NCBI GenBank assembly: GCA_022837185.1
Contig: JALHJD010000020.1
Location: forward strand, 1 to 34,505
Source: Desulfobacteraceae bacterium
GTDB lineage: Bacteria > Desulfobacterota > Desulfobulbia > Desulfobulbales > Desulfobulbaceae
Direction of reading: 5' to 3'
Length of the DNA: 34,505 nt
Translations under genes and position numbers: made by a program
The notes under the pieces: model-generated
What the model saw: only the letters and a program-made list of their open reading frames with translations
Database searches by the model: none
Told to the model about the DNA's origin: nothing
Shown: in pieces, positions 25,065-32,052 of the stretch
How the letters are laid out: each line of letters opens with the position of its first letter
Position numbering within the stretch: position 1 is the first letter of the stretch

Positions 25065-25823
25065 TTGGATCATTCAGATTTTCGTCATGACGGACGCAAA
25101 GCGGATCAGCTGCGCCCGGTTTCGATTCATCGCCAGGTGAACTTGTATGCGGAAGGATCTTCCCTGATCGAGTGGGGAAACACAAAAGTCCTTTGCACCG
25201 CTTCCGTCGAAGAAAAAGTCCCGCCGTTTCTGAAAGGGGGCGGTCGAGGCTGGGTTACGGCCGAATACGCCATGCTGCCGCGCTCGACCCTCACCCGCAC
25301 CCCTAGGGATTCGGTCCGGGGAATCGGCGGAAGAAGCCATGAAATCCAGCGCCTGATCGGACGGTCGATGCGGTCTGTCATCGATCTTGCTGGCCTTGGA
25401 GAACGGACGATCTGGGTCGATTGCGACGTTCTGCAGGCGGACGGGGGAACGCGGACGGCAGCCGTCACGGGGGCCTTCGTGGCCGTGTTCGACGCGTTGC
25501 GGGGATTGAAGGAGCGAGAGGTCATCGGGCAGCTTCCGGTCCGCGGGTTTGTTGCCGCGGCCAGTGCAGGGCGGGTGGACGGAACGGTTCTCCTGGATCT
25601 GGATTACTTTGAAGACAGCCGGGCGGAAGTGGATTTCAACGTGGTTATGACCCAAAAGGGTGAATTCGTTGAGGTCCAGGGAACAGGCGAAAGCGGACCG
25701 TTTGATCGGCAAAGCCTCCTTGAAATGCTGGCTTTAGCCGAAATGGGGGTCCGCCGGCTCATCGAACTCCAGAGAGACTGCCTGAACCTGACGGAGGAAG
25801 AACGGGATGCCTTTCCTCTCTGA
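25065..25823 (+). CDS. rph: Ribonuclease PH
   Basis: A 252-residue phosphorolytic 3'-exoribonuclease that trims tRNA 3' ends. Family motifs: [15 protein letters not shown] near the N-terminus, [58 protein letters not shown] and DLDYFEDS with [17 protein letters not shown]. The RxxxxxIxxLIGRSxR segment carries the phosphate-site arginines. The start is TTG at 25065 with AGGAGG 6 nt upstream. It overlaps rdgB by 17 nt, a frequent bacterial pairing of tRNA maturation and nucleotide-pool cleaning genes. Confidence 0.95.
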   Translation: MDHSDFRHDGRKADQLRPVSIHRQVNLYAEGSSLIEWGNTKVLCTASVEEKVPPFLKGGGRGWVTAEYAMLPRSTLTRTPRDSVRGIGGRSHEIQRLIGRSMRSVIDLAGLGERTIWVDCDVLQADGGTRTAAVTGAFVAVFDALRGLKEREVIGQLPVRGFVAAASAGRVDGTVLLDLDYFEDSRAEVDFNVVMTQKGEFVEVQGTGESGPFDRQSLLEMLALAEMGVRRLIELQRDCLNLTEEERDAFPL

Positions 25824-26439
25824 GGTTGTGCTGGCCAGCGGGAACACCCACAAGCACAGGGAATTGAGCGCCCTTTTCGCACCGCTCGGATTTTCCCTCA
25901 TTTACGGGCCGGAAAGGCTAGACCTCGATGTCGAGGAAAAAGGAAAATCCTACGCAGAAAATGCCCTCCTCAAGGCGACGGCCTGGTCACGGGCGCTGGG
26001 TATGCCGGCAGTGGCGGACGACAGCGGGCTGGAGGTCCAGGAACTTGGCTGGGCCCCCGGGCTTTTTTCAGCACGGGTGGCTTCGTCGGATGCCGGCCGA
26101 ATCGCCTGGCTGCTCGACCGGCTGCGGGGAAAAGAGTGCCGGAGGGCCCGCTTCGTAGCCTGCGTCGCCCTGGTCTGGCCAGGAGAATCCCAAACGCGGG
26201 TTTTCCTTTCGGAGGGGTTCTGCTGGGGGCGAATTGCCACGGAGGCCGCGGGTTCCGCAGGATTCGGCTATGATCCGGTTTTCATCCCGGACCGGTTCAA
26301 CGCGACCTTTTCCGAACTCGGGGAAGAACTGAAATCCCGCATTTCGCACCGGGCGATCGCGTGCCGGGCGCTGCGGGATATGCTTGAGCTTCCGGATATG
26401 GTAAAATCTCTTTCTGTCCGCTCTGGTGAAACGGATTAG
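25807..26439 (+). CDS. rdgB: XTP/dITP pyrophosphatase (RdgB/HAM1)
   Basis: A 210-residue house-cleaning enzyme that hydrolyses XTP, dITP and ITP to monophosphates and pyrophosphate. Motifs in order: [12 protein letters not shown] (substrate loop, usually SxNxxKxxE), [35 protein letters not shown] (catalytic Asp), [14 protein letters not shown] and [10 protein letters not shown]. Length is within the family range of 195-210. It starts 17 nt inside rph. Confidence 0.93.
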   Translation: MPFLSEVVLASGNTHKHRELSALFAPLGFSLIYGPERLDLDVEEKGKSYAENALLKATAWSRALGMPAVADDSGLEVQELGWAPGLFSARVASSDAGRIAWLLDRLRGKECRRARFVACVALVWPGESQTRVFLSEGFCWGRIATEAAGSAGFGYDPVFIPDRFNATFSELGEELKSRISHRAIACRALRDMLELPDMVKSLSVRSGETD

Positions 26440-26451
26440 GGGGTGCTTTGC

Positions 26452-26685
26452 TTGAAGATCGTGTTCGGTTTGATTCACATTGTCCTTTGTGTTGCCCTGA
26501 TCGGGGTCATTATGCTGCAGCACCGCAAAAGCGGGGGCTTCCAGGGAATATTCGGGGGCGGCACCCAGGCAGACATGGCTGGGGGCCAGTGGCAGCGCCT
26601 GAGCGCCATGACCAAGGTCACGGTTGGCCTGATGGGGCTGTTTATGGCCATGTCCCTGGTCCTGGTCCTTCTCTCTTACAGATAG
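26452..26685 (+). CDS. secG: Preprotein translocase subunit SecG
   Basis: A 77-residue inner-membrane protein with two hydrophobic helices (FGLIHIVLCVALIGVIML and VTVGLMGLFMAMSLVLVLL) joined by a Gly-rich loop, GGFQGIFGGGTQADMAGG, the classic SecG pattern. SecG assists SecYE in protein export. The frame opens at GTG 26443, but this is the ribosome site itself (AGGGGG at 26438-26443). TTG 26452 lies 8 nt further and gives the normal N-terminus. Confidence 0.9.
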   Translation: MKIVFGLIHIVLCVALIGVIMLQHRKSGGFQGIFGGGTQADMAGGQWQRLSAMTKVTVGLMGLFMAMSLVLVLLSYR

Positions 26686-26704
26686 GCGGAAAGGATTCCT
26701 CCCG

Positions 26705-27778
26705 ATGGCTGGGTCCCGGCAGCTCGAATCGATGAAGGACGTCCATGACCTCTCGGTGTCCAGGCCGCGCCTGTTCAGCGCGACTCACGAAGAGATCCTC
26801 CGGGGGGAAACCACGGATGTCTACTTCGTCAAGACGCTTGACCTGCTTCGGTCCTGCGGATGCGCCGACAGGCCTGTTGTCGCCGAGGTTTTTGCACGGG
26901 GGTCAGGGATCTTCGCGGGGCTGCCGGAAGTGCTGGAGCTCTTTCGGGAAAAACCCGGGCTCGAGGTGGAATCTCTTGCGGAAGGGGACCCCTTCAACAC
27001 GAAGGAAACGCTCCTGAGGATCCGCGGTCCCTATTCCAGCTTCGGGATGTATGAGACCGTCCTCCTGGGGATGCTGGCAAGCGCTAGCGGTTGGGCCACG
27101 GCAGCCAGGGCGTGCGTGGAAGCCGCGGGGGGCAAACCCGTGCTGAGCTTTGGAGCGCGCCATGTCCATCCTGCCGTTGCGCCGGTCATGGAAAGGGCGG
27201 CAGTCGTTGCCGGAGGCTGCCAGGGGGCAAGCTGCATCCTGGGCGCCAAGCTCGCGGGGGTGGAGCCGAGGGGGACGATTCCCCATGCGGCGATCCTTAT
27301 CGTGGGCGATACAGTGAAGGTCGCGGAAATCTACGATCGGTTCCTGCCCGAGGGTGAGCCGAGAATTATCCTTGTCGACACCTTCAAGGATGAAGCCGAG
27401 GAAAGCCTGAGAGTCGCCGAAAGCCTTCACGGAAAGCTTTCGGGCATTCGCCTGGATACCCCTGGAGAACGAGGGGGAGTCACGGCGGAACTCGTCCGGG
27501 AAGTCCGGTGGCGTCTCGATCAGGCGGGATACGGCAAGGTCCAGATCATCGTGTCGGGAGGACTGACCCCGGAGCGAATCCGTCTTCTTTCAGAAGCCGG
27601 GGCGGATGCTTTCGGGGTGGGAAGCTACATCGCTCATGCAACCCCGAGAGATATGACAATGGACATCAAGATGGTTGACGGGACTCCGATCGCAAAGCGG
27701 GGGCGGCTGCCGGGGCTTATTGAGAACCCCGGATTGAAACAGGTGCTGAAAACCGCTTCAATTCAGGAAAAGGCCTAA
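26705..27778 (+). CDS. pncB: Nicotinate phosphoribosyltransferase
   Basis: A 357-residue cytoplasmic enzyme of NAD salvage that joins nicotinate to PRPP with ATP hydrolysis. Recognisable elements: EEILRGETTDVYFVKTLDLL, GDPFNTKETLLRIRG, SFGARHVHPAVAPVMERAAV, GVEPRGTIPHA (the catalytic-His region), LVDTFKDEAEESLRVAE, and SGGLTPERIRLLSEAGADAF followed by GVGSYI (PRPP phosphate binding). It matches the shorter form of about 350-400 residues found in many anaerobes and archaea, not the ~480-residue form. ATG 26705 has GGAAAGGA upstream. It lies 19 nt after secG. Confidence 0.88.
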   Translation: MAGSRQLESMKDVHDLSVSRPRLFSATHEEILRGETTDVYFVKTLDLLRSCGCADRPVVAEVFARGSGIFAGLPEVLELFREKPGLEVESLAEGDPFNTKETLLRIRGPYSSFGMYETVLLGMLASASGWATAARACVEAAGGKPVLSFGARHVHPAVAPVMERAAVVAGGCQGASCILGAKLAGVEPRGTIPHAAILIVGDTVKVAEIYDRFLPEGEPRIILVDTFKDEAEESLRVAESLHGKLSGIRLDTPGERGGVTAELVREVRWRLDQAGYGKVQIIVSGGLTPERIRLLSEAGADAFGVGSYIAHATPRDMTMDIKMVDGTPIAKRGRLPGLIENPGLKQVLKTASIQEKA

Positions 27779-27848
27779 GACAACAAGGGAAAACAATCAG
27801 GTTTTCGAAGCGGGCGCCCTACCACACACCCGCGGGAGAGAACCTTTC

Positions 27849-27877
27849 TTGACAGTGCCGGATGCCTCCGGTATGAT
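27849..27877 (+). promoter_or_regulatory. Strong sigma70 promoter of rplM-rpsI
   Basis: TTGACA (27849-27854) and TATGAT (27872-27877) are separated by 17 nt: a perfect -35 and a 5/6 -10. Transcription should begin near 27884, leaving a leader of about 53 nt before the rplM ATG. Strength and position fit a ribosomal-protein operon. Confidence 0.8.
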
Positions 27878-27936
27878 TCATTAGCTTTTTCGAAAGGGTA
27901 TTGGCAACTGGAACCCATGAAGGAGTGAGTGGTGAA

Positions 27937-28368
27937 ATGATTGGCAAGCGGAGCTTTCTTGCGAGAAAAGAGACCGTTCAGCACAAGTGGTATGTCGTGG
28001 ACGCGGCCGATAAGCCGATTGGACGGGTTGCCGTCAAGGTGGCCAGGATCCTGTCCGGAAAGAACAAGCCGATCTACACGCCGCATGTCGATACAGGCGA
28101 TTTTGTCATCGTGATCAACGCGGACAAGGTTGTCCTGACGGGCAAAAAGGCGGAGCGGGAAAGGATTTACTGGCATACCGGATACCCGGGGGGGATCAAG
28201 TCCGTCAAAATGGGAGAAATGCTCGCCAAAAAGCCTGAACGGCTTTTCGAGCGGGTCGTGAAGGGCATGCTCCCGAAAACCCGGCTGGATTACATCCGCA
28301 AGCTCAAGGTTTATGCAGGGCCGAATCATCCGCATGCGGCCCAGATGCCCGAGAAACTCGAAGACTGA
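27937..28368 (+). CDS. rplM: 50S ribosomal protein L13
   Basis: A 143-residue ribosomal protein, normal length for L13. Typical blocks: HKWYVVDAADKPIGRVAVKV, GDFVIVINADKVVLTGKKA, KVYHTGYPGG-type (here YWHTGYPGG), RVVKGMLPKTRL and the C-terminal GPNHPHAAQMPEKLE. ATG 27937 has AAGGAG upstream; the frame to 27901 would add non-conserved residues. It is paired with rpsI as in most bacteria. Confidence 0.97.
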   Translation: MIGKRSFLARKETVQHKWYVVDAADKPIGRVAVKVARILSGKNKPIYTPHVDTGDFVIVINADKVVLTGKKAERERIYWHTGYPGGIKSVKMGEMLAKKPERLFERVVKGMLPKTRLDYIRKLKVYAGPNHPHAAQMPEKLED

Positions 28369-28400
28369 TCCGTCGTTTTCGAAAAGAGGAGGGAGCACAG

Positions 28401-28796
28401 GTGCAATCCATGGCTTACAACTGGGGCACTGGAAGGCGAAAGGAAGCTGTCGCCCGTGTCCGGATCCGTCCCGGTGAAGGGAAATTTCTCATCAACAATC
28501 GCGAAGTCAGTGACTACTTCCCGCGCTCGACCTGGCAACTGGTCGTCTACAAGCCACTCAAGGTCGGAGGAGTAGAAGGCAAGGTCGATGTGTTTGTCCG
28601 GGCCCACGGAGGGGGTCTCACCGGTCAGTCCGGCGCCACCTCTCTCGGGATCGCCCGCGCCCTGCTCAAGCTGAACCCCGAGCTGAGGTCGGCCCTGAAG
28701 CGCGCAGGCCTGCTGACCCGGGACCCGAGGATGGTCGAGCGGCAGAAGTTCGGCCAGAAGGGCGCTCGCGCACGGAACCAGTACTCCAAGCGTTAA
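28401..28796 (+). CDS. rpsI: 30S ribosomal protein S9
   Basis: A 131-residue ribosomal protein. Typical blocks: GTGRRKEAVARVRIRPGEGKF, VFVRAHGGGLTGQSGA, AIRHG-type region (here GIARALL), GLLTRDPRMVERQKFGQKGAR and the C-terminal QYSKR that reaches the P-site tRNA. GTG 28401 is 8 nt after AGGAGG (28387-28392); ATG 28410 is possible but badly spaced. The gene is followed by a strong terminator. Confidence 0.97.
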   Translation: MQSMAYNWGTGRRKEAVARVRIRPGEGKFLINNREVSDYFPRSTWQLVVYKPLKVGGVEGKVDVFVRAHGGGLTGQSGATSLGIARALLKLNPELRSALKRAGLLTRDPRMVERQKFGQKGARARNQYSKR

Positions 28797-28816
28797 GATC
28801 TACGGTTATTCCTGGA

Positions 28817-28845
28817 TGGGACCTCGTTCGAGGTCCCATTTTTTT
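28817..28845 (+). terminator. Intrinsic terminator of rplM-rpsI
   Basis: TGGGACCT (28817-28824) and AGGTCCCA (28831-28838) form an 8-bp stem that can extend by C-G pairs into the CGTTCG loop. Seven T follow at once (28839-28845). This is a canonical terminator separating the ribosomal operon from the efflux operon. Confidence 0.92.
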
Positions 28846-28855
28846 ACGGACCTTC

Positions 28856-28884
28856 TTGACTGACCGTTCGGTCTGCAATATCCT
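28856..28884 (+). promoter_or_regulatory. tetR-efflux promoter
   Basis: TTGACT (28856-28861, 5/6) and TATCCT (28879-28884, 4/6) are 17 nt apart. The predicted start near 28891 gives a short leader to the GTG at 28918. A palindromic operator lies in the spacer. Confidence 0.6.
28862..28873. promoter_or_regulatory. Probable TetR-type operator
   Basis: GACCG-TT-CGGTC is a perfect 5-bp inverted repeat placed directly after the -35 of the tetR promoter. Its form resembles GACCG/CGGTC operators seen for TetR regulators of RND pumps. Binding here would block RNA polymerase, so negative autoregulation of tetR and the pump genes is expected. Confidence 0.65.
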
Positions 28885-28917
28885 ACGCACGAAACCTGGA
28901 AACGGGAGGTCGAGGGC

Positions 28918-29547
28918 GTGCCGAAGATCGAAGAAACGGAGTCGAAGGATCTAACGAGACGGAAAATCCTGGAAGTAGCACGGAGAATTTTCGCACTCCA
29001 CGGTTTTGAGGGGGCCAGCGTCGACGCCATTGTCAAGGCCTCGGGCCTCAGCAAGGGCGCTTTGTACTGGCATTTCCCGGGGAAGCTGGAATTGTTCAGG
29101 GAAATCATGGGAGAAGAAGCAAGGCGGATCCTGGGGCATTTCGAAATTCCCCTGGAAATGAAAGGGGAGTTTGACCCGGTGAGGTTCCTGGTTGAAAAGG
29201 GAGGAACGCTCATCGACGAATTCTCGAATAACAAGGAGAGGCGCCTGCTGTGGGTCGACCTTACGGTTGTCGCACAGAGAGGAGATCCTCAATCGAAAAA
29301 TCTTGCCGGAGAGATGATCGACCGCGTGCTCGACGCGGTTCTGCCCGAACTGGAACGGACCTTCCAGGGGAGCACCGCTGGAGAAGCTGGCCTCAGTCCG
29401 AGGGAACGATTGATTTGCCTGACGCACGCTTTCGGGGGGCTCGTGGTGAACCTTGGTCTTCGGTTAAGGGCAGAGGAAGCAAAAAGGTACTGGGAAGCCA
29501 TGGTGAGGATGTTGCTTGAAGAGGGGGGTAGGAATGAAAAGTCGTAA
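28918..29547 (+). CDS. TetR/AcrR-family repressor
   Basis: A 209-residue regulator. The N-terminal HTH (about residues 14-60) reads RRKILEVARRIFALHGFEGA, then SVDAIVKASGLSKGALYWHF, the standard TetR signature. The remaining ~150 residues form the ligand-binding helical domain and are not diagnostic of a ligand. GTG 28918 has GGGAGG at 8-nt spacing. It heads an operon with tolC, an adaptor and an RND pump, and its end overlaps tolC by 14 nt. It most likely represses its own operon through the palindrome at 28862-28873 and is released by a pump substrate (inference). Confidence 0.9.
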   Translation: MPKIEETESKDLTRRKILEVARRIFALHGFEGASVDAIVKASGLSKGALYWHFPGKLELFREIMGEEARRILGHFEIPLEMKGEFDPVRFLVEKGGTLIDEFSNNKERRLLWVDLTVVAQRGDPQSKNLAGEMIDRVLDAVLPELERTFQGSTAGEAGLSPRERLICLTHAFGGLVVNLGLRLRAEEAKRYWEAMVRMLLEEGGRNEKS

Positions 29548-30892
29548 GTGGATCCTTGTTTTGATTTTCGTGGTCATTTGTGCCCTGGTTTTGATCGCGG
29601 GTCATCTGGCATGGGGAGCGGAACCGGAAAGAACGCTGACGCTGGATGAAGCCCTGAAGCTAGCCCGGGAGGCTAATCCCCTGATTCTTGCCGCCCAGTC
29701 CAGGGTGGACCAGGCTCGAGGAAGGCTGATCCAGGCACAGGCGGAGCAGCTCCCCCAGGCGAATGCCACGCTTGGATACCAGAAGCTGGACGAACGGCCG
29801 GAAACGGTTGCCCTTGGCCCTGGAGGTGCCCCGATCGGAATCGTTCCTCTCGGTTACGAAACCACCTGGCAGGCCGCCCTGACCTTGAGCCAGGTGCTCT
29901 TCAGCGGGGGGGCTCTTTCAGCGCGGACGGAAGCGGAACGGTTGGCGCTCTCGGCCCGGGAAAGCGAAAAGGAAAGGACCATCCAGGCCGTGGAAAACGG
30001 GGTACGAAATGCCTTTTACGGGCTCCAGCGGAGTCAATCCAGGCTCGAGGTGGCAAAAGAGGCGCTTTCGCTTGCAAAGGAACACCTGAAGCAGGTCGAA
30101 GCCTTCTACCGCGCCGGGGTGGTGGCGCAGAACGAGGTCCTGCGGGTCCAGGTCGCGGTTTCCAGCTCGACGCTGAACCTGATTCGCGCTGAGAGCGCGG
30201 TGAAGGTTGCCTGGAAGCAGCTGGAAAGGGTTGTTGGCAAGTCGCTTGAAGGACAGGTTGCGGTGCCCTCGGGAGATGCGGACGTGGAAACATTCCCGGC
30301 ATTCGAGGATCCGCTCTCGAGAGCCTTGAACCAGAGACCCGAGCTGAAAGGCCTTGCTGAGGCTAGGAAGGCGGCGCTAATGACTGTCCGGGCCGCCAGG
30401 GGGCAGCTTCTACCCCAGGTCGGGCTTTCCGCCAGCGCTTCTGTTGCAGATGAAGATTTCTTCCCTTCAGAAAAGGACGATTGGAGCGTTTCGGTTTTCG
30501 CCCGCCTGAGGCTCTTTGACTCGGGGAAAGTCCACGGGCAGGTTGTGGAGGCAAAGGCTGCTGCCGAGGAGCTTTTGCACCGGCTGGAGGATCTGAAACG
30601 CCAGGTTGCGCTTGAAGTAGCCGCGGCCCGGGTCAACCTGGAAGGCGCAATCCAGAGGGTGAAGGTCGCCTCGGATGCGGCGGCTCAGGCTGAGGAGGAC
30701 TACCGAATGGCCCTCAAGCGCTACCAGGCCCAGGTGGGCACCAATATCGATGTCCTGGATGCGCGACTGGCCCTGATCGATGCGAAAAACTCGAGGATCG
30801 ACGCCGTGGCGGAAGCCAGGACGGCTTTCGGGGATTTGCTTTTCGCAATGGGAGAAGGCAGTTCAGAAGGCGGGAAGGAGGCTTCCCGATGA
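29534..30892 (+). CDS. TolC-family outer-membrane efflux protein
   Basis: A 452-residue exported protein with a signal peptide (KWILVLIFVVICALVLIAGHLAWGA in outline, cleaved near WGA) and the two-fold outer-membrane efflux repeat. Each repeat shows long amphipathic helices (RVDQARGRLIQAQAEQLPQ and AAAEELLHRLEDLKRQVALE) and a beta strand pair (ANATLGYQKL, VGLSASASV). It forms the trimeric exit duct for the RND pump. ATG 29534 gives a clean signal peptide and overlaps tetR; the longer TTG start at 29516 is less likely. Its stop overlaps the adaptor ATG. Confidence 0.9.
   Translation: MKSRKWILVLIFVVICALVLIAGHLAWGAEPERTLTLDEALKLAREANPLILAAQSRVDQARGRLIQAQAEQLPQANATLGYQKLDERPETVALGPGGAPIGIVPLGYETTWQAALTLSQVLFSGGALSARTEAERLALSARESEKERTIQAVENGVRNAFYGLQRSQSRLEVAKEALSLAKEHLKQVEAFYRAGVVAQNEVLRVQVAVSSSTLNLIRAESAVKVAWKQLERVVGKSLEGQVAVPSGDADVETFPAFEDPLSRALNQRPELKGLAEARKAALMTVRAARGQLLPQVGLSASASVADEDFFPSEKDDWSVSVFARLRLFDSGKVHGQVVEAKAAAEELLHRLEDLKRQVALEVAAARVNLEGAIQRVKVASDAAAQAEEDYRMALKRYQAQVGTNIDVLDARLALIDAKNSRIDAVAEARTAFGDLLFAMGEGSSEGGKEASR
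30871..30888 (+). promoter_or_regulatory. Hairpin over the adaptor-gene ribosome site
   Basis: CGGGAAG (30871-30877) and CTTCCCG (30882-30888) form a perfect 7-bp stem with the 4-nt loop GAGG. The AAGGAGG ribosome site of the adaptor gene is split between stem and loop, and the ATG follows at 30889. Ribosomes finishing tolC would have to open it. Confidence 0.6.
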
Positions 30893-32052
30893 AGCTGCAG
30901 ATACCGGAAACATTCAAAGCCCGCCGCATCGGCATCGTTGCAGGGGTTGCGCTTATCTTCCTGTTGCTGATCCTCTTTCGCGGGTACCAGCAACATCAAC
31001 TTAACTCGAAGCCCGTCGAGGTTGAGAAAATCCCGGTTGAGCTGGCGAAGCCGGAGGTTCGGGTTTTCAAGGAAAAAGTCTCTTTCGTCGCGAACCTTGA
31101 GCCGGAAGAGCAGGCGGCGGTTGTCTCCAAGCTTGGCGGTAAAACGGTTCTCCGGGTTCTCGTGGACATCGGGACTCCGGTCAAGGCCGGACAGGTGCTG
31201 GCGATCCTTGACGACAGCCTCCTGCGCCCGCAGCTCTCGCAGGCGGAAGCCTCTGTCGAAAAGGCCCGGGCGGCTCTCTCGCAGGCTTCGATCCAGCTTG
31301 AAACGGCTCGGAAAGACTTTGAGCGGTACAAGAAACTCTATAGCGAAAAGGTCATCAGTGGGCAGCAATTTGATCACGCCAAGGGACAGGCCGATGTTGC
31401 GGAAGCCGGGGAGAGGCTGGCTCGAAAACAGCTGGCGGAGGCTTCCGCGGGTTTGAACCAGCTTTCTGTCCTAATGGGCTACCACGTCCTGAGAGCTCCG
31501 GTCTCGGGAGTCATTGCCGCCCGGTTTATCGATCCGGGGGACACCAGCTCTGCGGAGAAACCGTCGTTTCTGATCAATCGGCAGGAGTTTTTGAAGGTTC
31601 GAGGCTCGATTCCCGAATCGGCTTTCGTCAAGCTGAACGTGGGGCAGGAGGGTGCCGTCACTCTTGATGCACTGGGAGGGAAGTCGTTCCGGGCGAAGGT
31701 CGTTCGGCTTTCACCGGAGATCGACCCGGTGACCCGAACGGGACAGGCCGAATTGATCCTCAAATCACGGGAGGGAACGAAACCGGGGATGTACGCCCGG
31801 GTGGAGCTGGAAGTCGGAGAACACAAGGGCCTTTCCGTCCCGCGGGAGGCCGTCAAGACCCTGCCCGGGACAGGAGAAAAACGGGTCTTCCTGGAAAGGA
31901 ACGGCAAGGCGGAAAGCCGGGCGGTAAGGATCGGAGCGGAGGAAGGTGACCGGGTTGAAGTGATCGAGGGGCTCGCTTCGGGAGAAGCCGTCATCGTGAC
32001 CCAATCCGCCAGGATCGGCGAAGGAACTCCCGTGGAGGTGGCCAAACCTTGA
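30889..32052 (+). CDS. RND efflux periplasmic adaptor (MFP/HlyD family)
   Basis: A 387-residue periplasmic adaptor with an N-terminal membrane anchor (about 14-32, IGIVAGVALIFLLLILF). The lipoyl halves are VLVDIGTPVKAGQVLAILDD and VLRAPVSGVIAARFIDPGD, flanking an alpha-hairpin (about 115-190). A beta-barrel and membrane-proximal domain follow (PEIDPVTRTGQAELILK, GMYARVEL). It links the RND pump to TolC. There is no lipobox, so it is anchored by its helix. The ATG overlaps the tolC stop (ATGA), and its stop overlaps the pump start (TTGA). Confidence 0.92.
   Translation: MKLQIPETFKARRIGIVAGVALIFLLLILFRGYQQHQLNSKPVEVEKIPVELAKPEVRVFKEKVSFVANLEPEEQAAVVSKLGGKTVLRVLVDIGTPVKAGQVLAILDDSLLRPQLSQAEASVEKARAALSQASIQLETARKDFERYKKLYSEKVISGQQFDHAKGQADVAEAGERLARKQLAEASAGLNQLSVLMGYHVLRAPVSGVIAARFIDPGDTSSAEKPSFLINRQEFLKVRGSIPESAFVKLNVGQEGAVTLDALGGKSFRAKVVRLSPEIDPVTRTGQAELILKSREGTKPGMYARVELEVGEHKGLSVPREAVKTLPGTGEKRVFLERNGKAESRAVRIGAEEGDRVEVIEGLASGEAVIVTQSARIGEGTPVEVAKP

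Noticed and set aside
27789..27806. GAAAAC/GTTTTC inverted repeat after the nicotinate phosphoribosyltransferase gene as a terminator
   Set aside because: The stem is short and A/T-rich and no T-run follows. The nearby GCGGG/CCCGC pairing also lacks a T-run.
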